Assembly: GCA_900066355.1 (NCBI GenBank)
Contig: FMEL01000015.1
Span: 25,174 to 89,173, forward strand
Reading direction: 5' to 3'
Length of the DNA: 64,000 nucleotides
Source of the DNA: an uncultured Ruminococcus sp.
Lineage (GTDB): Bacteria > Bacillota > Clostridia > Lachnospirales > Lachnospiraceae
A program made the translations under genes and the position numbers. The notes beneath the pieces are model-generated. The model was not told the DNA's origin. It was given only the letters and a program-made list of their open reading frames with translations, and ran no database searches. Within the stretch, counting starts at the first letter, position 1; each line of letters opens with the position of its first letter. Shown here piece by piece: positions 34,474-43,612 of this stretch.

Positions 34474-35175
34474 TCAGATATTTGGGAAACCTGCAAAACA
34501 TTCTCCTTTCGGAGTTACCTGAAATTCCAGCTTCTTTCCTGTGACCGGATGTCGGAACACAAGATGACAGGAACATAGTCCCAGCGGAAGTCCTGAAGAA
34601 TCCTCCGGATTATATTTTCGATCTCCGAGAAGCGACATTCCGGCATGTGCCATCTGTACCCTGATCTGATGATGGCGGCCTGTTCCCAGCTGTATCCTGA
34701 CCAAAATTCTTTTACCGGTCAAAGTCCGCTCATCTGAAACTTCATTAAGTACTTCATAATCCAGAACTGCTTTTTTTGCTCCGTCAGTTTCTGGTGTAAC
34801 TACTGCAGATGTATTTGTTTTTCCGTCTTTCTTCAGATAATCTTCCAGATGCCCCTGCACTTTCTCCACCTTCTGAGCTGTCACGGCAAGATACTCCTTC
34901 GTAACGCTTCCTGATGTAATCTGACCTGTCAGCCCTGCAGCTGCCTTTTTATTTTTTGCAAAAACAAGCACCCCTTCTACCGGCTGATCCAGACGATGAA
35001 CGACTCCCAGATACGGCATTTTCCCGGGATTTTTTGCTACCAGATAATTTTTCAGAGTGCTTTCCATATCCGGCATCCCGATTCTCGCACTCTGCACAGC
35101 AATACCTGCCGCTTTGTGGCAGACAATGATTTCTTTATCCTCATATAAAATCATATTTTCTATATTATTCCACAT
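34474..35175 (-). CDS. RluA/RluD-family pseudouridine synthase
   Basis: A 233-residue enzyme that converts uridines in ribosomal or transfer RNA to pseudouridine. The catalytic motif V-V-H-R-L-D-Q-P-V-E-G carries the active Asp near residue 65. A conserved G-T-G-R-H-H-Q-I-R-V-Q-M-A-H-A-G and L-G-D-R-K-Y lie in the C-terminal half. There is no S4 RNA-binding domain, as in the short type common in Clostridia. Which RNA position is modified is not determinable. GGGAG precedes the ATG after a T run, and a good promoter lies upstream. Confidence 0.9.
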   Translation of the reverse strand: MWNNIENMILYEDKEIIVCHKAAGIAVQSARIGMPDMESTLKNYLVAKNPGKMPYLGVVHRLDQPVEGVLVFAKNKKAAAGLTGQITSGSVTKEYLAVTAQKVEKVQGHLEDYLKKDGKTNTSAVVTPETDGAKKAVLDYEVLNEVSDERTLTGKRILVRIQLGTGRHHQIRVQMAHAGMSLLGDRKYNPEDSSGLPLGLCSCHLVFRHPVTGKKLEFQVTPKGECFAGFPNI

Positions 35176-35216
35176 AAAAAAACTCTCCCTTAGCGCTTAC
35201 TGCACTTTCTATGGAG

Positions 35217-35245
35217 AGTATAACGTAAAATCTATCTTTATACAA
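35217..35245 (-). promoter_or_regulatory. Promoter of pseudouridine synthase gene
   Basis: On the minus strand, TTGTAT (35245-35240) and TATACT (35222-35217) have a 17-base spacer. The 35250-35309 inverted repeat ends just upstream. Confidence 0.65.
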
Positions 35246-35249
35246 CAGT

Positions 35250-35309
35250 AAGACGGTCATCACTTTTTCTTATAATTTACTTCTCATAATCTAAAATGAT
35301 GACCGTCTT
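35250..35309. terminator. Long inverted repeat closing the non-coding region
   Basis: Arms AAGACGGTCATCA (35250-35262) and TGATGACCGTCTT (35297-35309) are perfect over 13 bases with a 34-base loop. There is no clear T tract, so it could be a terminator, processing stem or operator. Confidence 0.45.
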
Positions 35310-36160
35310 AACAATCTTCGCTATTCAATTTTAATTAACCTCTTTGTTCTTTCAAAACTTATCGTCTTGTTTACTAATTGAAATCTTTGATACCTCTTTT
35401 AGTATACTTCATTCAATTATCTGTATTTAGTTTTTATATTTATTAATTATCTTTTTATCTGATATTGTGTCTTTTGGTTTCTTGTAATTTCCTGCTCACA
35501 AACGAGATGATTTTTATCATTCGGTTCATTTAGAAAGTTGATAGAGTTTAAATTATAATTTACGGATTATAATTTAATTTAGAAATATGAAAGTATCTTT
35601 TCCTTCTGATTAGAGCAACTCCAAACTTAACTTCTTAAATTTCGAACTGTTTTCATCGGGAATAAGACCCCATTAATTTCTGATGTAATATCTTTTGTGA
35701 GAAGATATTCTTCTGATGCAAAGCTTCGATTCATATAACTCACATCATCTGGATCTCAACTTTTAAAAATGTTTCTTTACACATTTCTAAAATTCTTTGT
35801 ATCAGGTTCGTGACAGTTATTCAATATGAGTGATCGATTCTATATACCTGTAATACGTTTTGTATGATTCATTACTTTCGGAAAGGCCTGTTCGCCAGGT
35901 AATATTTTAAATATTTCTTTCGAATGTTCTGTAATGATCGGTATAAATAATGGATAATTTATGTATCAGGTCTTTCTTGCAGGAAACTCAATCTCTGTCA
36001 CTTCTCATATTGATATGATGTGTGGCTAGTGTCCCAACGGTATCACCTTACCCTTTCTTTTCGATTTCATTCCTTTCATGTAACATTTATTTATACTATG
36101 AATTGAATGATTTTTTTATTTTGTTTGATTTGTTTTTCTCTTATTTTCTTTTGATGTCAT
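35310..36160 (-). ncRNA. Candidate long non-coding transcript or decayed genes
   Basis: About 0.85 kb without an ORF of normal size, purine-rich on the minus strand. It lies between a consensus promoter (36162-36190) and a closing inverted repeat (35250-35309). Only short frames occur, such as a 35-codon one starting M-N-R-S-F-A-S-E-E-Y and a frame with P-G-E-Q-A-F-P-K-V-M-N-H, which could be pseudogene pieces. It could also be an rRNA-operon leader or spacer left without its rRNA. No rRNA or tRNA sequence is visible. Confidence 0.35.
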
Positions 36161-36161
36161 T

Positions 36162-36190
36162 ATAATAGCACCGTCCAATGTATTTGTCAA
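36162..36190 (-). promoter_or_regulatory. Strong promoter facing the non-coding region
   Basis: On the minus strand, TTGACA (36190-36185) and TATTAT (36167-36162) have a 17-base spacer. About 100 bases of very A/T-rich DNA upstream (36190-36290) could act as an UP element. Confidence 0.6.
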
Positions 36191-36355
36191 CACATTTTTA
36201 TATTTTTCTCATAATTATTATTTATTTCATTATTTGCAGTATATTTATATTGTGTATTTTTCGTATTATATATTATTTTCTGATAATTCATTCTGCTCCG
36301 TCTTTTCCTTCTCGTCCCCATACCGGTCACCCTTCTTTCCCCATACTAATAAACA

Positions 36356-36543
36356 GACAGGACACCATTCATACAGAAACCGCAAATACTCATGAGTACT
36401 GCGTTATGCGATACATGCTTAGCTTCTGCCACCAAGCTCGCTGTCTGAGCGTAAGCGAGTTCGAGCGACTGGCAGATTATAAGCGCATGTATCACATAGC
36501 AGACGCAATGGTATTTGCAGAGCTGTATGGATGGTGTCCTGTC
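36356..36543. repeat. 188-bp near-perfect palindromic element
   Basis: Left end GACAGGACACCAT (36356-36368) is the exact complement of the right end ATGGTGTCCTGTC (36531-36543), and complementarity continues with mismatches through most of both arms to a centre near 36450. Transcribed, it would form one long hairpin just after the hydratase stop at 36563, where it may terminate or protect the transcript. It encodes no transposase. The sequence style resembles a dispersed hairpin element. Confidence 0.6.
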
Positions 36544-36562
36544 GTCTTTATAGCAATATATA

Positions 36563-38821
36563 TTATCCTCTGTTGTAATTGATCAGACAGCCTTTCAGGA
36601 TGATCGCACGCTCATCGTCAGTCAGTTCACCCAGAGTTACCTGGAACTCTTTCAGTCCGTCTTCTTTTACTACATAAGCTGTGATACTGTCCGCTTTGTC
36701 TGCAACAGCTCCTCGAACCTCAGGGAAGAACAGGTAGTCCCCGTTCTCAAACGGAAGATCTCCCTGCGGGATCAGGAATGGAAGCATACCCCAGTTGATC
36801 AGGTTGGAGCGATAACGCTTTGTTGCGTATTCGTTGGCAATATTTGCCCATCCGCCAAGAACCTTCTGACAGGAAGCTGCCTGCTCACGCGCAGAACCAT
36901 CACCAGGTTTTACTGCAAAGATCGTACTTCCGATACCGATGTTTTCTTTACTGATATCTGCAAACTGTTTCTTAATAGCTTCCATAACAGGCTTCAGTTC
37001 CGGTACTGCCTCTGCCGGACATTCTCCTGCCTCCAGAGCTTTCTGTGCTTTCTGGATTTCCTTTGCACGTCCAACGTATGCCGGATCTTTACGGGACAGA
37101 GTAAACTCAGCCAGTCCAAGCGGGTTGGAACGGAAGGAGGAAGTTTCACCTGACGGGATCAGCTCATCCGTTGTTGTAACCGGATCATGGATCTCAGATA
37201 CAACTTTCAGCACAAGATTATCTGCCAGTGCAGGCATCTTCGGCCAGTCTTTGATGTTTGGTCCAAACTGGATCTCCACGCTCGGATCTGCAACACCCTT
37301 ACTGTCAAAAATACGGTTCTCATAAATCGTCTTGTCGAAGAAGTATTTCTGATGTGTATAGTTTCCGTCAAATTCTTCTGCTGAAGTCAGGAAACCTTTG
37401 TTTGCTGCTGTTGCTGCGATAGATCTTGCATCCATAAGAGCAACAGAAGAAATCTGTCCGTTCTGAACCTTGGAGCCTTCACGGTTCGGGAAGTTTCTGG
37501 TCGTATGACGGATACTGAATGCGTTATTTGCCGGTGTATCACCTGCACCAAAGCACGGACCGCAAAATGCAGTCTTAACAACAGCACCTGTCGCAAGGAG
37601 GTCTGCAAGGACACCGTTTCTTGCAAGTTCCATGTATATCGGAGTACTTGCCGGATATACGCTGAGTGTAAATGCATCTGATCCGATGCTTGCGCCACGG
37701 AGGATATCCGCTGCCGCACAGATATTTTCGAAACCACCGCCTGCACATCCTGCGATGATTCCCTGCTCTACATAAAGCTTTCCGTCGATCACTTTGTCTT
37801 TCAGAGTGTATGGAACCTTACCATCAAGGCTGATCTGTGCTTTCTTCTCAACATCATCCAGAATATCATAAAGATTGGCTTTCAGTTCATCGATGGTATA
37901 AGTGTTGCTCGGATGGAACGGCATTGCGATCATTGGTTTGATCTCACTTAAGTCGACTTCCACGCAGCCGTCATAATAAGCTACTTTACCTGGTTTCAGT
38001 TCTTTGTAGTCTTCTTTTCTGCCATGGATCTCATAGAATTCTTCAATCTTTTCATCTGTCTGCCAGATAGAGGAAAGACATGTAGTCTCTGTTGTCATAA
38101 CGTCCACACCGATACGGAAATCAGCGCTCAGTCCTGCAACACCAGGTCCCACGAATTCCATAACTTTATTCTTTACATAGCCGTTGGCGAATACTTTGCC
38201 GATGATTGCAAGTGCAACGTCCTGCGGTCCTACTCCCGGACGCGGTTCCCCTTTCAGATAGATTGCCACAACGCCCGGCATATTGATGTCATATGTCTGG
38301 GAAAGGAGCTGTTTTACAAGTTCTCCGCCACCTTCACCCATAGCCATGGTACCAAGCGCACCATAACGAGTATGGCTGTCTGAACCAAGAATCATCTTGC
38401 CGCCGCCTGCCAGCATTTCGCGTGCAAACTGATGGATAACAGCCTGATGAGGAGGTACATAAACTCCGCCATATTTCTTCGCACAGGTCAGGCCAAACAT
38501 ATGGTCGTCTTCATTGATCGTACCACCAACTGCACAAAGAGAGTTATGACAGTTTGTCAGTACATAAGGAACCGGGAATTTCTCGAGTCCTGATGCACGT
38601 GCTGTCTGAATAATACCAACAAAAGTGATATCGTGAGATGTCAGCTTATCAAATTTAATCTGGAGCTTTTCCATATTTCCGGAAGTATTGTGTGCTTCAA
38701 GAATTCCGTATGCCATTGTATTTCTGGCCGCTTCTTCTCTGGATACCGGCTGATTCATACTGCCTTCTTCAACGATGTCATGACCGTTTACCAGATAAAC
38801 GCCACTGTCGTATAACTTCAT
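36563..38821 (-). CDS. Aconitase-family hydratase
   Basis: The start is ATG 38821, with GGAGGAG six bases before it, giving 752 residues. Motifs of the aconitase superfamily are present: G-S-D-S-H-T-R-Y-G-A-L-G-T-M-A-M-G-E-G-G for substrate and the cluster cysteines in I-A-G-C-A-G-G-G and F-C-G-P-C-F-G-A-G-D-T-P-A-N-N. The C-terminal swivel domain has I-G-I-G-S-T-I-F-A-V-K-P-G-D-G-S and the K-R-Y-R-S-N-L-I-N-W-G-M-L-P-F motif. Clostridial members are annotated simply as hydratase; citrate/isocitrate isomerisation is the likely reaction, but a related acid is possible. It is a single-gene unit with its own promoter. Confidence 0.88.
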   Translation of the reverse strand: MKLYDSGVYLVNGHDIVEEGSMNQPVSREEAARNTMAYGILEAHNTSGNMEKLQIKFDKLTSHDITFVGIIQTARASGLEKFPVPYVLTNCHNSLCAVGGTINEDDHMFGLTCAKKYGGVYVPPHQAVIHQFAREMLAGGGKMILGSDSHTRYGALGTMAMGEGGGELVKQLLSQTYDINMPGVVAIYLKGEPRPGVGPQDVALAIIGKVFANGYVKNKVMEFVGPGVAGLSADFRIGVDVMTTETTCLSSIWQTDEKIEEFYEIHGRKEDYKELKPGKVAYYDGCVEVDLSEIKPMIAMPFHPSNTYTIDELKANLYDILDDVEKKAQISLDGKVPYTLKDKVIDGKLYVEQGIIAGCAGGGFENICAAADILRGASIGSDAFTLSVYPASTPIYMELARNGVLADLLATGAVVKTAFCGPCFGAGDTPANNAFSIRHTTRNFPNREGSKVQNGQISSVALMDARSIAATAANKGFLTSAEEFDGNYTHQKYFFDKTIYENRIFDSKGVADPSVEIQFGPNIKDWPKMPALADNLVLKVVSEIHDPVTTTDELIPSGETSSFRSNPLGLAEFTLSRKDPAYVGRAKEIQKAQKALEAGECPAEAVPELKPVMEAIKKQFADISKENIGIGSTIFAVKPGDGSAREQAASCQKVLGGWANIANEYATKRYRSNLINWGMLPFLIPQGDLPFENGDYLFFPEVRGAVADKADSITAYVVKEDGLKEFQVTLGELTDDERAIILKGCLINYNRG

Positions 38822-38886
38822 TAACAACTCCTCCATTCATAAAAAATATGCATCCTGTATTTTGTGACGATGCAAAATGTATTTCT

Positions 38887-38915
38887 ATTATACTTTATCC
38901 CACTAAAATCTGCAA
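38887..38915 (-). promoter_or_regulatory. Promoter of aconitase-family gene
   Basis: On the minus strand, TTGCAG (38915-38910) and TATAAT (38892-38887) have a 17-base spacer. Confidence 0.75.
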
Positions 38916-38936
38916 TGAATTTTCTTTACATATTTC

Positions 38937-38965
38937 TTTACTTATCTGCAAAGAATGGCTATACT
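38937..38965 (+). promoter_or_regulatory. Promoter of 88-residue protein gene
   Basis: TTTACT (38937-38942) and TATACT (38960-38965) have a 17-base spacer; it is back-to-back with the hydratase promoter. Confidence 0.5.
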
Positions 38966-38997
38966 GATTTAGAAAATATTTCTGACAGGAGGCAGCT

Positions 38998-39264
38998 ATG
39001 TTTCGTTTATGGGGAAAAATGTGGGAAAGTAACCACTTAATAAAAGATATTGTAATAGATGATGATTCCGAAGATACCAGAACTCACAAGATTTTTCGTG
39101 CATTGCAGGAGATCTGCTATGAATTTGACCTGGAAAACCCGATCTGGCTTGACAACAATATTGCTGATTTTAAGCGTCATTCCAGAACCAGGTTTAACCA
39201 GGACAGTTTTATAGAACATATTTCTTTTGATTATCTCGAGATCCAGGTGATTGAAGAAGACTGA
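38998..39264 (+). CDS. Conserved hypothetical 88-residue protein
   Basis: AGGAGG lies five bases before the ATG. It is acidic, with D-D-D-S-E-D-T-R-T-H-K-I-F-R-A-L near residue 21 and W-L-D-N-N-I-A-D-F-K-R-H near residue 50. Tyr and Phe are frequent and there is no signal peptide or membrane segment. The predicted pattern is helix-strand mixed. I recall similar short proteins in other Lachnospiraceae but no function. Its stop codon abuts the convergent acyltransferase stop with no spacer, so a transcript would run into that gene unless another signal ends it. Confidence 0.75.
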   Translation: MFRLWGKMWESNHLIKDIVIDDDSEDTRTHKIFRALQEICYEFDLENPIWLDNNIADFKRHSRTRFNQDSFIEHISFDYLEIQVIEED

Positions 39265-40335
39265 TCATACGATCCACTTCTTCAATACCGGAATTTTCTT
39301 TATGATCACTACCGCCCCAAAACTCAGCGTAAAGATCAGTGCGATCACGATCGGTATTGCTATAAATGTATTACTGATCATCATACTGTCAATACCTGCT
39401 TTGTGGAGAAGTGATCTCACCAGCACATGGATAAGAAAGATTCCGAATGTGCAGCTTCCGACAAAACAGATCCTTTTTTCCTGCTTTTCATTCCATTTGA
39501 TCTTTGAAACATGATTTTTGAAAAATAAAAATACAGAAATGCCCCACAGGAATGCCGCAATAGTATAATTCTCATAAAATTTCTGTACATCCGTTCCTGT
39601 CTGCTGTGCCCTGATATAACAGAGCAGGATGGCAGCACCTATTGAGAGGATTCCCAGTATGTAGATCAGTTTTTCGAGCTTTTTGGATACTCCATACTGA
39701 TACAGATAGTGTCCTGCGATATAATATCCGACAAATCCGGTAACCATCTGCGGCTGCACGGTATTCAAAAGGTTCACCACATGTTCTCTGCATGGTATCG
39801 GAAAAGCTTTGACCGTATATGGTAAAAGCTTAAACAGCAGGTACAGGAGAATCATATACTCTTCCCATTGTTTCCCGTTCTTACTGTTTACAATCTCCCA
39901 CAGCATCGGCGTAATGATAAGAAGTCCGATCAGCATCGGCAGATACCACAGATGAAAATAGGAATCTGATATCATAACCAGAAATCTTTTCAAAAAATAT
40001 GCGGAGCCGAATTTCAGGCCTTCATTTACCAGACCGCGGTAAAACGCATAGAACACCTGCCAGAATACATATGCTACCGCAATCGGCAGAATATTGTGCA
40101 TCCAGAGCTTCTTAAGATTCCATGTCCGCTTACGGTCAAGATACAGACAACCGCTGATCATCACAAAACACGCAACTGCAAAGCGGTTGATTCCATGGTA
40201 AAAATTAGTTACTGCCCATACAGATGTATTTACCGGCACATCACGAAAATGCTGCGAAGCCGCATGAATACCTATGACACCAATGCACGCAAAAATACGA
40301 AGCAGCTCTATCCAGATAATTCTTCTTTTGTTCAT
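39265..40335 (-). CDS. Acyltransferase-3 family membrane protein
   Basis: A 356-residue integral membrane protein of the OafA/WecH/NodX family, which transfers acetyl or succinyl groups to surface sugars. The N-terminal I-E-L-L-R-I-F-A-C-I-G-V-I-G-I-H-A-A-S-Q contains the conserved Arg and the catalytic His, near residue 24. About ten membrane segments follow, with a second Y-F-H-L-W-Y-L-P-M-L-I motif near residue 130. The acceptor is unknown. It lies at the end of a run ddl-murF-hypothetical-acyltransferase on the minus strand, suggesting wall or envelope modification. Confidence 0.88.
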   Translation of the reverse strand: MNKRRIIWIELLRIFACIGVIGIHAASQHFRDVPVNTSVWAVTNFYHGINRFAVACFVMISGCLYLDRKRTWNLKKLWMHNILPIAVAYVFWQVFYAFYRGLVNEGLKFGSAYFLKRFLVMISDSYFHLWYLPMLIGLLIITPMLWEIVNSKNGKQWEEYMILLYLLFKLLPYTVKAFPIPCREHVVNLLNTVQPQMVTGFVGYYIAGHYLYQYGVSKKLEKLIYILGILSIGAAILLCYIRAQQTGTDVQKFYENYTIAAFLWGISVFLFFKNHVSKIKWNEKQEKRICFVGSCTFGIFLIHVLVRSLLHKAGIDSMMISNTFIAIPIVIALIFTLSFGAVVIIKKIPVLKKWIV

Positions 40336-40359
40336 TTGTACCTCCAGATTTCTCTGTGT

Positions 40360-40980
40360 TTATTCCATAAATTCCCGTATGATCTCCCGCATGATTTCTT
40401 CTTCCTCAGGACTCAGCATTTTGCTGAAATGGCTCCCGGTAGCTGCTGTCTGCCGGATACTGGATGAGATCCGCTCAACCATTTCTTCCCTGAGAACCGG
40501 ATCTGTTTTCTGCGCCGTCTGCTGCGGTTCGTATTTACGGGCTGTGGGTGGATTTTCCCTGCGCGATCGCGCCTGAAGGATATAATCCGCAAGGGAATTT
40601 GTCACCAGTTCTTCTTTGTACGAAAAGTCCAGCGCCTGACGCAAGATCAGAAGCGCAACCGGAACTGCCGTACCGATATACAGATACTGCAGCGGAAGTC
40701 CTCGCTCCGATCCAAGTTTCGTAACAAAAAAAAGCGACAGCCCCAGGCATGCTGTAGATAACAATGAAGGAATCCAGACCAGAAGATTCATTCTGTTCAG
40801 AAGCTTATCCCTTGTTTTCCACAGATTCAGCCATTTTTCTCTCAGGTTTGTTGTCGCTTTTGTCTTTCGCATGGTTCTTCTGTAAGTAAGGTGTACTGCC
40901 AGCATCCCTACTCCTCCTGCTGTTCCGAGAACAGCCATCAGATAGAGCAGTATATGCAGATCCATGATTCGTTCCAGCAT
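40360..40980 (-). CDS. Hypothetical membrane protein
   Basis: The start is ATG 40980, with AAGGAGG six bases before it; an upstream in-frame extension is rejected. The 206-residue product has an N-terminal membrane helix (L-H-I-L-L-Y-L-M-A-V-L-G), a basic loop rich in Arg and Lys to about residue 60, then two further helices (near residues 65-85 and 95-115). A charged, Glu/Arg-rich cytoplasmic tail follows. No family recognised. It lies between murF (106 bases upstream) and the acyltransferase (25 bases downstream), so it is probably co-transcribed with envelope genes. Confidence 0.72.
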   Translation of the reverse strand: MLERIMDLHILLYLMAVLGTAGGVGMLAVHLTYRRTMRKTKATTNLREKWLNLWKTRDKLLNRMNLLVWIPSLLSTACLGLSLFFVTKLGSERGLPLQYLYIGTAVPVALLILRQALDFSYKEELVTNSLADYILQARSRRENPPTARKYEPQQTAQKTDPVLREEMVERISSSIRQTAATGSHFSKMLSPEEEEIMREIIREFME

Positions 40981-41086
40981 AAGCCCTCCTTGTTTTACAG
41001 TCTGTGAACAGTTATCCGTTAAACACATTCTACACCTCTTAAGGCCCGTATGGAACAAAAATCGTTCGTCAAATTCCTGCAGAATC

Positions 41087-42457
41087 TTACATCTTTTCCA
41101 GTGCATCTACCACTTCTTCAAACTTCATAAAATGAGACGCTTTTACGAGAATCGTATCTCCTTTATGGACATATCCTCCAAGGTTCTTAAGAAGAGATTC
41201 TCTGTCTTTTTCGTAATGTACTTCGAAGTCCGGATCTGCTTTGCGTGCGGCTTCTGCAATATGTGAGGAAAGCTCTCCCACACAGATACAGACATCAATA
41301 CCACATTTTGCAGCATGCTCTCCGACTTCTTCATGCAGAGAAATCTCATTCTCGCCAAGTTCTCCCATGTCTCCGAGGATTGCCACTCTTCTTCCCTCTC
41401 CATCATGAAGTACATCCAGAGAAGCTTTCATAGACATCGGGTTGGCATTGTAGCAGTCGTCAACAACAAGGAAATTCTCTGTCTCAATCATCTTGAAACG
41501 TCCACGGATCGTCTCCAGACTTTCAATACCTCTTTTGATCTCCTCGATCGTAAGTCCGTAGATTCTGCCGACAGCAGCTGCTGCAAGCGCATTGTAGACC
41601 ATATGGATGCCCGGTGTCGGCACCAGTACATCAAAAGCATCTTCGCCCATATGAATGCGGCAGGAAACGCCTTTCAGCCCCCTGCTCACGATCTGGTCTG
41701 CATAAACATCACGCTTCGCATCCAAACCGAAAAATACCGGTTTCACACCATGATAGCCATCAACCGTTGCCAGCTTATCATCATCCCCGTTCAGTACAAT
41801 ATGGCCGCTCGGCTGCATGGACTGGAAGATTTCCGTCTTTGCTTTGAGAACTCCGTCTCTGTCGCCAAGATTTTCCAGATGACAGGTTCCGATATTTGTG
41901 ATCACGCAGGTATCCGGTTTCGCGATCCGGGTAAGTCGTGTCATTTCTCCAAAATCACTGATGCCCATTTCCAGAACGGCAATCTGATCGTCTTCTCTCA
42001 GACGGAATACGGTCAGCGGCAGTCCGAGTTCATTATTAAAATTACCCTGTGTTTTGAGAGTACGGTATTTTTCTTTCAGTACAGATGCGATCACTTCTTT
42101 CGTGCTGGTCTTGCCAACGCTTCCGGTAATTCCGACTACCGGAAGCTGAAGCTGCTGCAGATAAAATTCTGCAATGTCTTTTACTGCCTGCAGAGAAGAT
42201 GTAATCTGAATATAAGGATAATCTGCGTCCGAAAGTTCTCTCTCGGAAAGTGTCACAAGTGCACCCTTCGTCATGACATCCGGGATAAAACGATGTGCAT
42301 CAACGCGCTCTCCCACGATTGGTACAAACAGACAGTCCTTCTCAATCTTACGGCTGTCTGTGGTAATTGCAGAAATCTCACGGTCGAGAAGCGCATCATC
42401 ACCATGCCAGATTCCGTTGCACACCTCTGTAAGATTTCTTAAAGTAAGATTCTTCAT
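41087..42457 (-). CDS. murF: UDP-N-acetylmuramoyl-tripeptide--D-alanyl-D-alanine ligase
   Basis: A 456-residue Mur ligase that adds the D-Ala-D-Ala dipeptide to the peptidoglycan precursor with ATP. The P-loop is G-I-T-G-S-V-G-K-T-S-T-K near residue 105. Central motifs include E-M-G-I-S-D-F-G-E-M and N-I-G-T-C-H-L-E-N-L-G, and the C-terminal domain has V-D-D-C-Y-N-A-N-P-M-S-M. Length is normal. It lies ten bases after ddl, which makes its dipeptide substrate. GAGGAAAA precedes the ATG. Confidence 0.96.
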   Translation of the reverse strand: MKNLTLRNLTEVCNGIWHGDDALLDREISAITTDSRKIEKDCLFVPIVGERVDAHRFIPDVMTKGALVTLSERELSDADYPYIQITSSLQAVKDIAEFYLQQLQLPVVGITGSVGKTSTKEVIASVLKEKYRTLKTQGNFNNELGLPLTVFRLREDDQIAVLEMGISDFGEMTRLTRIAKPDTCVITNIGTCHLENLGDRDGVLKAKTEIFQSMQPSGHIVLNGDDDKLATVDGYHGVKPVFFGLDAKRDVYADQIVSRGLKGVSCRIHMGEDAFDVLVPTPGIHMVYNALAAAAVGRIYGLTIEEIKRGIESLETIRGRFKMIETENFLVVDDCYNANPMSMKASLDVLHDGEGRRVAILGDMGELGENEISLHEEVGEHAAKCGIDVCICVGELSSHIAEAARKADPDFEVHYEKDRESLLKNLGGYVHKGDTILVKASHFMKFEEVVDALEKM

Positions 42458-42467
42458 TTAATTTTCC

Positions 42468-43505
42468 TCATTCGTACTTTTTTTTCATTGAAACTCTGAT
42501 CAGTTCTTCGCACAGCGTCGGATAGTCCATACCAAGTACTGCGGCCTCCTGCGGGATCAGACTGGTAGGTGTCATGCCCGGAAGAGTGTTTGCCTCAAGG
42601 CAGTAGATTTTTTCATCTTTTGTTACGATGAAATCAAGACGGCCATAGCTTTCCATTTCAAGTGCGTGATAGCCTTCTACCGCATATTCCTGAAGACGTC
42701 TGGTCAGTTCTTCGGAAATCGGTGCCGGACAGGTTTCTTTCACTGCGCCCGGTTTGTATTTATTCTCATAGTCATAGAATCCCTGAACCGGAACGATCTG
42801 TACAACCGGATATGCTTTGCCGTCCACAACAGCAACAGTATACTCAGTACCCTCGACAAATTCTTCTACGACAACTTCATTTTCATAGGTAAATGCTCCA
42901 TCCAGAGCTTTCGTATAATCAGCCTGATTATCTACGATATAAACACCAATGCTGGAACCGCCACAGCATGTCTTGACTACAACAGGGAAATCCAGGCCAA
43001 GCTCCTGCGGTGTCTCCACGCGGTCTTTTTTCTTCATGGCTTTGCCGCCCGGTGTCGGTACACCGCGCATCTGGAACATGGCTTTCGTAACACCTTTGTC
43101 CATCGCCATCGCACTGCTGAGATAGCCTGTTCCGGTGTACGGAATTCCCATCAGGTCAAATACCGCCTGCAGTCTTCCGTCCTCGCCGTTGGATCCATGC
43201 AGTCCGAGGAAAACAAAATCTGCTTTCTTACAAAGTTCCAGGACATTCGGTCCGAAAAATTCTTTCCTGCTCTTTTTTAACTCTTCGATATGCCGGTTAA
43301 AACTCCTGATATAGGAAACTGCCTCCTCTACATCATAGCTTTCCGGAAAAGGATCTGCCCAGTCTACATTCTCCAGTCCGCAAAAAACATCGACGAGAAT
43401 TGCCTGATGATTTTTCTGACGCAGCGCACTGCAGATTCCTGTGCCGGATACGATTGAAACATCCCTTTCTGTACTTGTTCCCCCTGCTAATACAACAATT
43501 TTCAT
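42468..43505 (-). CDS. ddl: D-alanine--D-alanine ligase
   Basis: The start is ATG 43505, with a GGAGAGGTG ribosome site just before; a longer upstream frame is rejected. The 345-residue ATP-grasp enzyme joins two D-alanines. Motifs are V-L-A-G-G-T-S-T-E-R-D-V-S (N-terminal domain), L-H-G-S-N-G-E-D-G, A-M-D-K-G-V-T-K, and the metal-binding L-E-A-N-T-L-P-G-M-T. Ddl and murF in tandem are a standard arrangement for peptidoglycan precursors. Whether it makes D-Ala-D-Ala rather than D-Ala-D-lactate is not decided here, though D-Ala is expected. Confidence 0.95.
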   Translation of the reverse strand: MKIVVLAGGTSTERDVSIVSGTGICSALRQKNHQAILVDVFCGLENVDWADPFPESYDVEEAVSYIRSFNRHIEELKKSRKEFFGPNVLELCKKADFVFLGLHGSNGEDGRLQAVFDLMGIPYTGTGYLSSAMAMDKGVTKAMFQMRGVPTPGGKAMKKKDRVETPQELGLDFPVVVKTCCGGSSIGVYIVDNQADYTKALDGAFTYENEVVVEEFVEGTEYTVAVVDGKAYPVVQIVPVQGFYDYENKYKPGAVKETCPAPISEELTRRLQEYAVEGYHALEMESYGRLDFIVTKDEKIYCLEANTLPGMTPTSLIPQEAAVLGMDYPTLCEELIRVSMKKKYE

Positions 43506-43524
43506 ATTATCACCTCTCCTGAAA

Positions 43525-43566
43525 CGCAAAAACCGCTGCAAAGATCCCTCTCAGAATCCCTGCAGC
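43525..43566 (-). terminator. Terminator after L,D-transpeptidase-like gene
   Basis: On the minus strand, GCTGCA and TGCAGC arms with an inner GGGAT/AT pairing are followed by GGTTTTTG, ending 47 bases after the stop. Confidence 0.6.
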
Positions 43567-43612
43567 TCCTTTGCTGTACTGGTTACACTGTTTTGTCTTT
43601 TCACAGTTATGA

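Noticed and set aside
36178..36582. 134-codon frame through the A/T-rich DNA and palindrome
   Set aside because: It begins in low-complexity sequence and crosses the 188-bp palindrome; no ribosome site.
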